The translations under genes were made by a program, and so were the position numbers. The notes beneath the pieces were generated by a model. The model was not told the origin of the DNA and did no database searches. It saw only the letters and a list, made by a program, of their open reading frames with translations. This document shows, piece after piece, positions 40,580 through 49,049 of a stretch of 64,000 bases of DNA (positions are counted from its first letter, which is position 1; each line of letters starts with the position of its first letter). Origin of the DNA: Polynucleobacter sp. Adler-ghost (GTDB lineage Bacteria > Pseudomonadota > Gammaproteobacteria > Burkholderiales > Burkholderiaceae); NCBI RefSeq assembly GCF_018688495.1, contig NZ_CP061320.1, forward strand, positions 1,274,586-1,338,585, in the 5' to 3' direction.

Positions 40580-43564
40580 TTAGGCAAATTTTTCGATTTG
40601 GCACATGGTGGTTTTAGTTTCTTGCATCATCGTTACCTGATCGTAGCCATAGGTCGTAGCAGTATTCACCGCCTCACCTAACACAACTGGGGCAGCGCCC
40701 TCTGGGTAATATTTGCGCAAGTCGTTACCCTGCCACCAGCCAGCAAAGTGGAATGGTACAAAGGCTGTGTCTTGGTCAACCCGCTCAGTAACCATTGCGC
40801 GCACCTTGATCTTGGCACCCGTTGGAGACTTAACCCAGACGTAGTCCCAATTCTTAATGCCACGAGCTTCTGCAGCCTTAGGATTGATCTCCACAAAGTT
40901 CTCTTGCTGCAACTCTGCCAACCATGGGTTAGAACGAGTTTCGTCTCCCCCACCCTCGTACTCAACCAAACGACCAGAAGTCAGAACGATTGGGAACTTC
41001 TCATAAAGCTTGTCGCTCAAGTTCTTGTCTTGCAGCGTTTTATACAAAGTTGGCAGGCGCCAGAAATTCTTCTTATCCGCAGATGTTGGGTACTTGCGCA
41101 TCATTGGCTCATTAGTACTGTAGAGCGCCTCGCGGTGTGTTGGTATGGCATCTGGGAAGTTCCATACCACTGCGCGTGCTTTCGCATTGCCAAATGGATG
41201 GCAACCGTTTTTCATTACCACACGCTGAATACCGCCAGAGAGGTCAGTCTTCCAGTTTTTACCTTCAGCAAGCTTTTGCTCTTCTTCAGTTAATTGATTC
41301 CACCAGCCGAGTTTTTTCACAAGTACGTGATCAAACTCTGGATAGCCAGTGGTGATCGCTGAACCCTTAGAGCAAGAACCGTCTTCGGCCAACAAATTCT
41401 TACCGTCTTTTTCCACACCGAAGTTGGCGCGGAAGTTACCGCCACCTTCCATCACACTCTTACTAGTGTCATAGAGGTTTGGTGATCCTGGATGCTTAAT
41501 TGCTGCAGTACCGTAGCAAGGCCAAGGCAAACCGTAGTAATCACCTGTTGTGTCATAGCCAGTTACTGGATCAACACCGCCACGTGACTTCAATGTCTTC
41601 GGATCGAATACTCCCGCCATTCTCATGTGCGCTTTCAAACGCTCAGGAGTTTGACCGGTGTAACCAATTGTCCAGACAGAGCGATTAATTTCGCGCAAGA
41701 TATCTTCGATCTGCGGCTCTTTCCATTGCTTACCAGCAAACTTCGAATTGAGCATCTTGTAATTCTTGGAGAGCTCTTCACCGAAACCAAGGCGATCAGC
41801 AAACGCTTGCATGATCACATGGTCAGGAACAGACTCAAACAATGGGTCGATCACTTTCTCGCGCCACTGCAATGAGCGGTTTGAGGCAGTAGCTGAACCC
41901 GTAGTTTCAAACTGAGTTGTCGCTGGCAATAAGTAAACATTACGATTTTTGTTTACAGACTGGCCTTCAGCTGGAGGCATTGCTGCCATAGCCGCAGTCG
42001 CACTTGGATAAGGATCAACCACCACCAACAAATCCAATTTGTCCATCGCACGCTTCATGTCCAAACCGCGTGTTTGTGAGTTTGGCGCATGACCCCAGAA
42101 GAACAAACCTTTGACATTGGTCTGCTGATCAATCATGTCATTCTTCTCAAGTACCGCATCAACCCAACGAGAAACCGTAGTACCGGATTTCTCCATCATA
42201 TCAGGAGCGTAGCGACCTTTGATCCACTCGTAGTCAACACCCCAAACTGTTGCGTAGTGTTTCCATGAGCCTGCTGCCAAACCATAGTAACCAGGCAAGG
42301 AATCTGGATTAGGACCTACGTCGGTTGCACCTTGAACGTTATCGTGACCGCGGAAAATATTTGCGCCACCGCCGGACTTACCGATGTTGCCCAAAGCTAA
42401 TTGCAGAATGCAAGATGCGCGCACCATGGCGTTACCAATGGTGTGTTGTGTTTGACCCATACACCAAACTAAAGTGCTTGGGCGATTCTTCGCCATCGTT
42501 TCAGCAACTTTGTACATCTGTGCTTCTGGAACGCCACAAGCCTCTTCTACATTCTTTGGAGTCCACTTCTCCATCACTTCTTTGCGGATCTCGTCCATAC
42601 CGTAAACACGGTCATTGATGTACTTCTTATCTTCCCAGCCATTGTTGAAGATGTGATAGAGAACACCGAACAAGAATGGAATATCAGTGCCCGAACGAAT
42701 GCGAACGTACTGATCAGACTTCGCTGCAGTACGGGTGTAGCGTGGATCAACTACGATCACCTTGCAACCATTTTCTTTTGCATGCAATAAGCTGAGCATA
42801 GACACTGGGTGCGCTTCTGCAGCGTTAGAGCCAATGTACAAAGCCGCCTTGGAGTTCATCATGTCGTTGTAGCTATTAGTCATCGCACCATAGCCCCAGG
42901 TGTTAGCAACACCGGCAACTGTTGTGGAGTGACAAATACGTGCTTGATGGTCTGTGTTGTTGGTTCCAAAGAAAGAAACCCACTTACGCATTAGGTAAGC
43001 TTGCTCGTTATTGTGCTTTGAAGAACCAATAAAGAAGAGTGAATCTGGACTGTACTTGCTACGCAAATCTTTCATCTGAGCAGTGATTTCAGTCAAAGCC
43101 TGATCCCAAGAAATACGTTGGTATTTACCGTCAACCAACTTCATTGGGTAACGTAAACGGAAATCACCGTGGCCATGCTCGCGCAATGATGCGCCCTTAG
43201 CGCAGTAAGCGCCCAAGTTAATCGGGGAATCAAATGCGGAGTCTTGACGAACCCAAACACCATTCTCAACGGTAGCGTCAGTCGCGCAACCTACGGAGCA
43301 GTGGGTGCAAATGGTTCTCTTAACCTCGATCTTGCCCTTGCCGTCCAGCATTGCTTTGCTTTGCTCAGCAGATGCCTTTTGTACCAGCGTTAATTGGCTT
43401 GCCGCGATACCAGCACCAACGCCTACTCCGGAGCGCTTGAGGAAGGTACGGCGATCCATCGTTGGCACGGCGGACTGAAGTCCCCGTGACAAGCTACCGA
43501 TGAGGCGTGATGCAGGTGTAGAGCGACCGCTCTGTGGGGTATTGGATTTACGAGTCAGACTCAT
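40580..43564 (-). CDS. Formate dehydrogenase alpha subunit (Mo/W-bisPGD, Cys type)
   Basis: A 994-residue catalytic subunit oxidising formate to CO2. A twin-arginine signal (MDRRTFLKRSGVGVGAG) begins at residue 36, behind an unusual 35-residue leader; ATG at codon 36 is the alternative start. The N-terminal [4Fe-4S] ligands are Cys86, Cys89, Cys93 and Cys121. The active site is RICHSTTVAG, Cys211-His212, so cysteine replaces selenocysteine. Later motifs include GQTQHTIGNAMVRASC about 370-385 and GKSGGGANIFRGHDNVQGAT about 394-413. Export by Tat places it in the periplasm. It is encoded in one unit with beta, lipoprotein and gamma genes. Confidence 0.96.
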   Translation of the reverse strand: MSLTRKSNTPQSGRSTPASRLIGSLSRGLQSAVPTMDRRTFLKRSGVGVGAGIAASQLTLVQKASAEQSKAMLDGKGKIEVKRTICTHCSVGCATDATVENGVWVRQDSAFDSPINLGAYCAKGASLREHGHGDFRLRYPMKLVDGKYQRISWDQALTEITAQMKDLRSKYSPDSLFFIGSSKHNNEQAYLMRKWVSFFGTNNTDHQARICHSTTVAGVANTWGYGAMTNSYNDMMNSKAALYIGSNAAEAHPVSMLSLLHAKENGCKVIVVDPRYTRTAAKSDQYVRIRSGTDIPFLFGVLYHIFNNGWEDKKYINDRVYGMDEIRKEVMEKWTPKNVEEACGVPEAQMYKVAETMAKNRPSTLVWCMGQTQHTIGNAMVRASCILQLALGNIGKSGGGANIFRGHDNVQGATDVGPNPDSLPGYYGLAAGSWKHYATVWGVDYEWIKGRYAPDMMEKSGTTVSRWVDAVLEKNDMIDQQTNVKGLFFWGHAPNSQTRGLDMKRAMDKLDLLVVVDPYPSATAAMAAMPPAEGQSVNKNRNVYLLPATTQFETTGSATASNRSLQWREKVIDPLFESVPDHVIMQAFADRLGFGEELSKNYKMLNSKFAGKQWKEPQIEDILREINRSVWTIGYTGQTPERLKAHMRMAGVFDPKTLKSRGGVDPVTGYDTTGDYYGLPWPCYGTAAIKHPGSPNLYDTSKSVMEGGGNFRANFGVEKDGKNLLAEDGSCSKGSAITTGYPEFDHVLVKKLGWWNQLTEEEQKLAEGKNWKTDLSGGIQRVVMKNGCHPFGNAKARAVVWNFPDAIPTHREALYSTNEPMMRKYPTSADKKNFWRLPTLYKTLQDKNLSDKLYEKFPIVLTSGRLVEYEGGGDETRSNPWLAELQQENFVEINPKAAEARGIKNWDYVWVKSPTGAKIKVRAMVTERVDQDTAFVPFHFAGWWQGNDLRKYYPEGAAPVVLGEAVNTATTYGYDQVTMMQETKTTMCQIEKFA

Positions 43565-43626
43565 ATGTTGTCCCTGAGAAATATTTTTATTTAATTATTT
43601 GGAAATGACTTCTTTAGCAACTTGAT

Positions 43627-43848
43627 TTAAAGCATGGTGGTTTCGTAATACTTACGAATGTGCGCTGTGAGTTGATAGCCATCATCTTTACCCTGCACTG
43701 TGCTGCCAATTTCTTGAATCACTGCTTTGCCAAGCGGAGTTTGGGAGGCTATGGCTACGGCACCAACAGTGGCACCCGCTCCGATGAAAAACTTCCTACG
43801 GGAAGGCTTGTTTTCTTCGTTTACTACGGCTGTAGATTTGGTGCTCAT
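43627..43848 (-). CDS. Small Tat-signal protein preceding the FDH catalytic subunit
   Basis: A 73-residue protein beginning at ATG 43848 with GAGGAG six bases upstream. PSRRKFFIGAGATVGAVAIA about 15-34 is a twin-arginine signal; about 38 residues follow, ending HIRKYYETTML. Similar small formate-dehydrogenase-region Tat proteins precede fdh alpha genes in many proteobacteria and are thought to help assembly or be part of the complex; their exact job is not settled. A perfect FNR-type box lies 25-38 bases upstream of its start, making it the first gene of the structural operon. Confidence 0.8.
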   Translation of the reverse strand: MSTKSTAVVNEENKPSRRKFFIGAGATVGAVAIASQTPLGKAVIQEIGSTVQGKDDGYQLTAHIRKYYETTML

Positions 43849-43872
43849 CGCATGCTCCTCTTTAGTGCAAAT

Positions 43873-43886
43873 TTGATATGCATCAA
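43873..43886. promoter_or_regulatory. Perfect FNR-type box upstream of the fdh structural genes
   Basis: TTGAT-N4-ATCAA is an exact match to the FNR/ANR consensus and lies in the 132-base gap between the TorD-like gene and the Tat-protein gene. Its centre is only about 31 bases from the start codon, closer than a class II activator site would allow for a promoter upstream of that ATG, so repression or an internal promoter must be considered. Confidence 0.6.
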
Positions 43887-43923
43887 GTGTAATTGGTAAT
43901 TGCATTTTTGACATATTAGAGTT

Positions 43924-43966
43924 ACAAAAAAATGATTCTAGGGGGGTAAACCCTAGTCTTTTTGTA
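43924..43966 (-). terminator. Hairpin separating fdh maturation and structural units
   Basis: CTAGGG (43938-43943) pairs with CCCTAG (43951-43956). On the minus strand it is followed five bases later by seven T residues, and on the plus strand by TCTTTTT, so it is likely a terminator after the TorD-like gene. A second inverted repeat, TTTTGTA/TACAAAA around six bases (43960-43979), lies just after that gene's stop. Confidence 0.65.
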
Positions 43967-43980
43967 ATGCACTACAAAAT

Positions 43981-44625
43981 TTAAATCATGTCGAAGCTTT
44001 GTCCTTCAATCGCAAGAAACTCCCGAGTCAAGGCAGCTACTGGATGGTAGAGATGCATCTCTGGGATATCTTCTATTGCATCGCAGAGTTCGTCATACCA
44101 AGGGCGAATATGGCTATTGAAAAAAACCCTTTGATTTGTAAGGTTTGAAATCTCTACGTCATCCCCTGCAATGAGGTACCTCATGACCTCACACAAGGCT
44201 GAAATATGGTCCTCAGTTTCTGTAACTTCTTCCGCAGATTCCAAACCAAAAGTCTGAAGAGATCGACGGATCTCGACTAAAGGTTTTTCATTTAAATGGC
44301 CAGCCATGTAAAAAGAGCCATTTAGAATAATGTTGGGTCGCCCCACGCTAATGAAGTTCAGGTCAAACTCCTCGTGCCAGGCCTGAGCGGGATTATTTTT
44401 AGCAACCTCAACTACGCTATGCCAAACCTTCGCCAGCGGAGCATCTTCTGCCTGAATCTCTTCTCCATCAGGAATGGAGGCGGCAATTTGATTCAGCAAT
44501 TCCTGATCTGGCGCTTGATGAAAAAGTCGGGCAATCAAACCATATAGATCAGCACGAGCCAGATCCTCTGGCAAACCCTCGTCCCCAACCGTGGTTACGG
44601 TACCTTCTTGTGTCTTTTCACTCAT
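43981..44625 (-). CDS. TorD/DmsD-family molybdoenzyme chaperone
   Basis: A 214-residue, mostly helical cytosolic chaperone. The region EDLARADLYGLIARLFHQAPD about 20-40 is the usual TorD opening, and YMAGHLNEKPLVEIRRSLQTFG about 106-127 corresponds to the conserved core. It should bind the Tat signal or apoprotein of the formate dehydrogenase catalytic subunit until cofactor insertion is complete. It overlaps the polyferredoxin stop/start by four bases (ATGA type) and closes the maturation unit. Confidence 0.88.
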   Translation of the reverse strand: MSEKTQEGTVTTVGDEGLPEDLARADLYGLIARLFHQAPDQELLNQIAASIPDGEEIQAEDAPLAKVWHSVVEVAKNNPAQAWHEEFDLNFISVGRPNIILNGSFYMAGHLNEKPLVEIRRSLQTFGLESAEEVTETEDHISALCEVMRYLIAGDDVEISNLTNQRVFFNSHIRPWYDELCDAIEDIPEMHLYHPVAALTREFLAIEGQSFDMI

Positions 44626-46712
44626 TGTTCTTTATTCACCATGTCAACTACACGACAATCACTGCACATCTTGAGTCTCTCTAATGCGGCGCCAGCAAAT
44701 GCCCCATGAGCACCCAACTTGGAGAGCATCAAATCGACCATCTTGGAGGTTCCAAAAACCTTTCCACAGCTAATACAGTGAAAGGGTTCGGTTTCATTCA
44801 GCTCAACCTTTTCCTTGCGCTGCTCCACTGAAAGCAAGCGTGGCGATAAGGCTAAGGCGTGCTCGGGGCAGGTTTGAACGCAGATACCACATTGAACGCA
44901 GTGCTTTTCGATAAAAGAAAGCTTCGGCTCATCCAGGTTATCCAATAGCGCGCCCTCAGGGCAACTGCCTACACAAGACATGCAAAGTGTGCAAGCGTCC
45001 TTATTTATATTGAGTCCACCCAAGAAGGATGACTTTGGCAAGACTGCTCCAGCTTCTGGAAGTGGTGTTTTGGCTTGCTTTTGCAAATGCTCTAAGACCA
45101 TCTCGATTGTTTCGCGCTTCTGATTCCCCAAACCAAAACTGGCCGGCGAACAAATAGCTTGCAGAGCGCCGCGCTGACGAAGCTTGCCCATAGCAATAGA
45201 TGCTGGCTGCAAATCCTCTGCGGACTTGAGTTGTATTAACGAGAACCTGGCATCAAATCCATAAGCAGCCAGAATGGCGTTCCCTAAATCGGTTTGCGTT
45301 TCTAGTGCGGCACGATAAGCAGGATCCTCATCGCCTGTCAGCAGCAGAATCACTTCGCCAAAACCATAACTGAGCGCACCCAGCCATAAATCCAACCCGG
45401 TAGAAGCAATGTGCTCAATGCCATAAGGCAATACAAAAGATGGCAATCCTTCAAACTGCTTTGGTCTCAAGTGCGCCATACGTCCCAGAGAATCTAAAGC
45501 TTGGCTTCCAGCTTGAAGTGTATGCAATAGCAAAGCAGGTGCTTGCGCTTGTTTAGTCTTGGCACTCTCGAGGGCAAAGACATTGGCGAGAGTTTTAATC
45601 TCTTTACCTTGATGGGGCACGCTTGGGTAGTTGTAGCGCATTGCGCCGGATGGGCAGACTGTCGAGCAAGCTCCACAACCCATACACAAATTTGGATTGA
45701 CTTCTACAGTACCCTGTCCATTCTTAAACACAGAAGATATAGCGCCTGTAGAGCAAACATCGATACAAGCATTGCACCCAACTTTGCCATTACGGCCATG
45801 CGCACAAATCTTTTCGTTATAGACAAAGTACTTTGGCTTTTCAAACTCACCAACCAAACCTAATAGTTGGGTGGCAACCAATGCTTGCTCTAAGGGATCA
45901 TTTCCGGGAGCAAAGTAACCTTTTGGCGTCTGACTCATGCGCATCTGCGGATCAACACGCAGATCCATAATCAAATCAAACTCAGCACTGCGCTGACGCT
46001 CTACTCGATCAAAATTGATCGCACCGATACCAGCACAGGCCGTAATACATGCACGATGCGATTTGCATTTATCTAGATCAATCTGAAATGCGTCATCAAT
46101 TGCGCCTTCAGGGCAAACCTCAACGCAGGCCCCACAGCGGGTACACATCTCTGGATCAATGGGGTTTTGCAAATCCCAATCTACCGTGAAATTCCCTAGA
46201 TAACCATCTAGCTTAATAGGGCTACCGGTATAAATCGGAAAGTTTCTGGCGATGGGGAGTGCACCCGGTTCGGTACATAAAACAGAGACCTCAAGAGAAT
46301 CGCTCAGCTTTTCGGCCCAAGGTAAAGCTTGCTTACCAGGACCAACAACCAGTAAGCGCCCTTGGCTTTCATAATTAACGACCGGCACGGGCTCTGCTTG
46401 CGGCATCTCAGCTAAAGCTAAGAGCGCGGCGATCTTTGGGGTGGAAGCTTTAGCTTCTTGTGTCCAACCTGCTACCTCACGAATATTGACGAAACGCAAT
46501 GGCGCAACCAAAGGCTTGGCTGATTGTTCGGCTAGCTCACTAAATAATGCGCTTTCTTGAGTGCACGCAATCACGATGGCATCGCTACCATCAAATGCCT
46601 TCATCACTGAACCCACTTCCTGCCTACATAAGGAGGTGTGCATGGTGAGGCCCAAGGCCTTGCCATCCAAGGGCATAGTTCCGTTGCAATTACAGACTAA
46701 TTTTTGACTCAT
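44622..46712 (-). CDS. Large polyferredoxin of the formate dehydrogenase locus
   Basis: A 696-residue iron-sulfur protein. Recognisable [4Fe-4S] motifs include CTRCGACVEVCPEGAI about 190-205, CMGCGACSTVCPSGAM about 343-358, CTLCMSCVGSCPEGAL about 567-582 and CVQCGICVQTCPEHAL about 599-614. Additional Cys-rich elements (CNACIDVCSTGAI, CISCGKVFG) and a terminal CSDC pair are seen. An N-terminal region of about 130 residues has its own conserved Cys (LVCNCNGTMPLDG). It is encoded between DUF3306 and the TorD-like gene, so it probably supplies electrons or a sulfur/cluster function during maturation, or links FDH to another pathway. Its exact role is not known to me. Confidence 0.87.
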   Translation of the reverse strand: MSQKLVCNCNGTMPLDGKALGLTMHTSLCRQEVGSVMKAFDGSDAIVIACTQESALFSELAEQSAKPLVAPLRFVNIREVAGWTQEAKASTPKIAALLALAEMPQAEPVPVVNYESQGRLLVVGPGKQALPWAEKLSDSLEVSVLCTEPGALPIARNFPIYTGSPIKLDGYLGNFTVDWDLQNPIDPEMCTRCGACVEVCPEGAIDDAFQIDLDKCKSHRACITACAGIGAINFDRVERQRSAEFDLIMDLRVDPQMRMSQTPKGYFAPGNDPLEQALVATQLLGLVGEFEKPKYFVYNEKICAHGRNGKVGCNACIDVCSTGAISSVFKNGQGTVEVNPNLCMGCGACSTVCPSGAMRYNYPSVPHQGKEIKTLANVFALESAKTKQAQAPALLLHTLQAGSQALDSLGRMAHLRPKQFEGLPSFVLPYGIEHIASTGLDLWLGALSYGFGEVILLLTGDEDPAYRAALETQTDLGNAILAAYGFDARFSLIQLKSAEDLQPASIAMGKLRQRGALQAICSPASFGLGNQKRETIEMVLEHLQKQAKTPLPEAGAVLPKSSFLGGLNINKDACTLCMSCVGSCPEGALLDNLDEPKLSFIEKHCVQCGICVQTCPEHALALSPRLLSVEQRKEKVELNETEPFHCISCGKVFGTSKMVDLMLSKLGAHGAFAGAALERLKMCSDCRVVDMVNKEQ

Positions 46713-46722
46713 TGATTTCTTC

Positions 46723-47274
46723 TTAACTGGTTTTTTTATCCACGGGCAAGGGGTCTTTATCCCCTACTTCCTGAATAGTCGTTGGTGTGGATGTTAAATC
46801 AGTCTGAGCACTTAGGGGTAAAGCCTGTTCTACTGGCTCAGGCGGCACCTTGGCAACAGTTTTCGCATCGTCAGCTTCCTCGTCGCCATCCTTGCGGAAA
46901 ATGTTGAGCATGTCCGATTGCACCATGCGCTTGAGCATTTCCAAGGGAATGGGATCGGGTTTGGAGTAGTCATCAATGTAAATGTCCAGGCCATCCATGA
47001 TGTTGAAGTGCGGGTCCGAGAACATCTTCTTCATGGCAGCTTGCTGAACTGCTGGATCTACATCTGGCTTCATAAAGGCAGAAAAGTCAGGTGCAAAACG
47101 ATCGATCTTCTCGACATCGTCCAAAGTTGCTGGTGGGGGTGTGTCTGCAGAAGCTTGCTGCACTTCAGGCTTAGCTGTTAACGCTTGCGTGGTCTGCTCG
47201 ACTGGTTTTTTTTCAGGCTCTAACTGCTCACCAGCCTTCAGACGTGACCAACGGCCCAGAAATCCGCCGGCCAT
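46723..47274 (-). CDS. DUF3306-domain protein
   Basis: A 183-residue protein beginning MAGGFLGRWSRLKAG. The central block LDDVEKIDRFAPDFSAFMKP about 51-70, followed by DPAVQQAAMKKMFSDPHFNIMDGLDIYIDDYSKPDPI, is the DUF3306 core; the ends are low-complexity Ala/Pro/Asp. No signal or membrane segment is present. Its ATG overlaps the DUF3305 stop by one base. DUF3306 is consistently found with formate dehydrogenase maturation genes, but its function is not established. Confidence 0.85.
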   Translation of the reverse strand: MAGGFLGRWSRLKAGEQLEPEKKPVEQTTQALTAKPEVQQASADTPPPATLDDVEKIDRFAPDFSAFMKPDVDPAVQQAAMKKMFSDPHFNIMDGLDIYIDDYSKPDPIPLEMLKRMVQSDMLNIFRKDGDEEADDAKTVAKVPPEPVEQALPLSAQTDLTSTPTTIQEVGDKDPLPVDKKTS

Positions 47275-47813
47275 TAATCTTCTACCCCACGATTAGCGCC
47301 TTTGAAAGACTCAGGGCGATGTCGCTTCTTGGGCTCAGGACGGTAATGCTCATTGACATACTCTTGCAACCAAGAGGCATGCTCTGAAGAAAGTGGCACG
47401 CTATCCACTGACTCGCCACCATCCAATAAACGCCCTGCTTCGTTGTAGCTGACGCAAATGCGGTGCGGAACTGCAATCGACGTTTCCGATTTAGCTAGCT
47501 CAATAGACTGGGCATCAATATAGCGCTCAATATCTTCCTCTAGGCGCCACATTACAAACCAACACGGTTCAATAGCTGAAAGATTAAGGTAGTAGCCTTC
47601 ACCCTCATCTGGGAAGAGCTTGAGTTCGTAGCCAGTAAATAACCAAGACTCACCTTGCTCATCGCGCCCTAAAAACTGCCCCACGAATTTGTTCTCGACA
47701 CTGGGTATATTGGTGAACTGCCCAAAATCCGGCAACACCTCATGAGGTACCCACCGATATGAAATCCACGGGTTATCAACAAACTGCTTGCGCATGATCA
47801 CAGCAAAACGCAT
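47274..47813 (-). CDS. DUF3305-domain protein
   Basis: A 179-residue protein beginning MRFAVIMRKQFVDNPWISYR. The segment WLFTGYELKLFPDEGEGYYL about 57-76, then CWFVMWRLEEDIE and VPHRICVSYNEAGRLLDGGE, is characteristic of DUF3305. It is probably soluble and cytoplasmic. The C-terminus is basic (RPEPKKRHRPESFKGANRG). It lies six bases downstream of apbC and overlaps DUF3306 by one base. As for DUF3306, genome context ties it to formate dehydrogenase maturation, without a known mechanism. Confidence 0.87.
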   Translation of the reverse strand: MRFAVIMRKQFVDNPWISYRWVPHEVLPDFGQFTNIPSVENKFVGQFLGRDEQGESWLFTGYELKLFPDEGEGYYLNLSAIEPCWFVMWRLEEDIERYIDAQSIELAKSETSIAVPHRICVSYNEAGRLLDGGESVDSVPLSSEHASWLQEYVNEHYRPEPKKRHRPESFKGANRGVED

Positions 47814-47819
47814 AAGGCC

Positions 47820-48908
47820 TTAGGTGTTTTGAACCACAATGTTTGGAAATTTATTACTCATATCCTTAGACAGTGCTGCCACTTTGATGGCGACTCGTCT
47901 TGCAATCGTTTTATAAATTTCGCTAATAGCGCCATCAGGATCTGCGACTACGGTTGGACGACCCGCATCCGCCTGCTCACGTATCGATAAGTTCAAGGGC
48001 AATGAGCCCAAAAAGTCTGCGCCATATTCTTGGCACATCTTTTGGCCACCGCCAGTACCGAACACATGCTCTTCATGACCGCAACTTGGGCAGACATACG
48101 TACTCATATTTTCGATGATGCCCACAATCGGCACCCCAACCTTCTCAAACATCTTTAAGCCCTTGCGCGCATCTAGCAATGCAATGTCTTGTGGTGTAGT
48201 CACAATCACCGCACCTGTAACAGGCACCTTCTGAGCAAGCGTTAGTTGAATATCGCCGGTACCAGGAGGCATATCCACAATTAAATAATCGAGATCGCGC
48301 CAACGGGTTTGACGCAGCAACTGCTCTAAGGCAGAGGTCACCATAGGGCCTCGCCAAACCATAGGGGCATCGTTATCGATCAAAAAACCAATTGAGCTCG
48401 CTTGAAGGCCATGACCTTCCATTGGCTCCATGGTGTTTTCTTCAATGGATTCTGGTCTACCGGTAATACCCAACATCATCGGCTGGCTTGGTCCATAGAT
48501 ATCCGCATCCAACATGCCTACTTGTGCACCTTCAGCGGCCAAAGCTAAAGCAATATTCACGGCGGTAGTCGACTTTCCGACCCCACCCTTGCCACTGGCT
48601 ACAGCAATAATGTTTTTTACATTAGGTAATAGTTTGACGCCACGCTGAACAGAATGGGCAACGATTTGACTGCTCACATTGACGCTGACGTTTTTAACAT
48701 CAGGTAATTCACGGAGCACGGCAATCACCGATTTACGAATCACATCAAATTGACTTTTTGCTGGATAGCCTAAAACAATATCCAAGCTAACATCACCGCC
48801 ATCAACGCGTAAATTTTTCACACTCTTCGATGTTACAAAATCAATTTGGGTATTAGGGTCAATCAGACCTTTTAGTGCAGCTTGCACAGTCTCTATAGTA
48901 AGTACCAC
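47820..48908 (-). CDS. apbC: Iron-sulfur cluster carrier ATPase ApbC/Mrp
   Basis: A 362-residue P-loop protein that carries and delivers [4Fe-4S] clusters. The start is GTG 48908 with AGGAGA six bases upstream. An N-terminal MIP18-like domain (about 1-90) precedes the deviant Walker A SGKGGVGKST at 105-114; the catalytic Asp is in GMLDADIYGPSQPMMLG about 130-146, and the cluster-binding CxxC is in VCPSCGHEEHVFG about 273-285. It leads the maturation unit, consistent with the cluster demand of the polyferredoxin and FDH subunits, though apbC usually also serves general Fe-S biogenesis. Confidence 0.93.
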   Translation of the reverse strand: MVLTIETVQAALKGLIDPNTQIDFVTSKSVKNLRVDGGDVSLDIVLGYPAKSQFDVIRKSVIAVLRELPDVKNVSVNVSSQIVAHSVQRGVKLLPNVKNIIAVASGKGGVGKSTTAVNIALALAAEGAQVGMLDADIYGPSQPMMLGITGRPESIEENTMEPMEGHGLQASSIGFLIDNDAPMVWRGPMVTSALEQLLRQTRWRDLDYLIVDMPPGTGDIQLTLAQKVPVTGAVIVTTPQDIALLDARKGLKMFEKVGVPIVGIIENMSTYVCPSCGHEEHVFGTGGGQKMCQEYGADFLGSLPLNLSIREQADAGRPTVVADPDGAISEIYKTIARRVAIKVAALSKDMSNKFPNIVVQNT

Positions 48909-49017
48909 CGACTTCTCCTAAGAAAAACTTCCCACTAAAGGGAGGCTCAATTGTTTATTGAGTTCTATTACAAATAATGGAATAGCGGCTAGATTAACCG
49001 CACATGCAAAAAATTGC

Positions 49018-49041
49018 TTAAAACGAGCTCAGAGGCTCGTT
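49018..49041 (-). terminator. Hairpin after the phosphate transporter gene
   Basis: AACGAGC (49022-49028) pairs with GCTCGTT (49035-49041). On the minus strand the stem is followed by TT and an A-rich tail, so termination would be modest. It separates the Pit operon from apbC. The rest of the 141-base gap holds an inverted repeat CTCAAT/ATTGAG at 48946-48962 upstream of apbC. Confidence 0.6.
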
Positions 49042-49049
49042 ATCGTTAC

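Noticed and set aside
40748..41293. 181-residue plus-strand reading frame opposite fdh alpha
   Set aside because: It is antisense to a highly conserved catalytic subunit, has odd composition and no ribosome-binding site.
41990..42935. Selenocysteine formate dehydrogenase
   Set aside because: The active-site codon encodes Cys (RICHSTT), and no in-frame TGA interrupts the gene.
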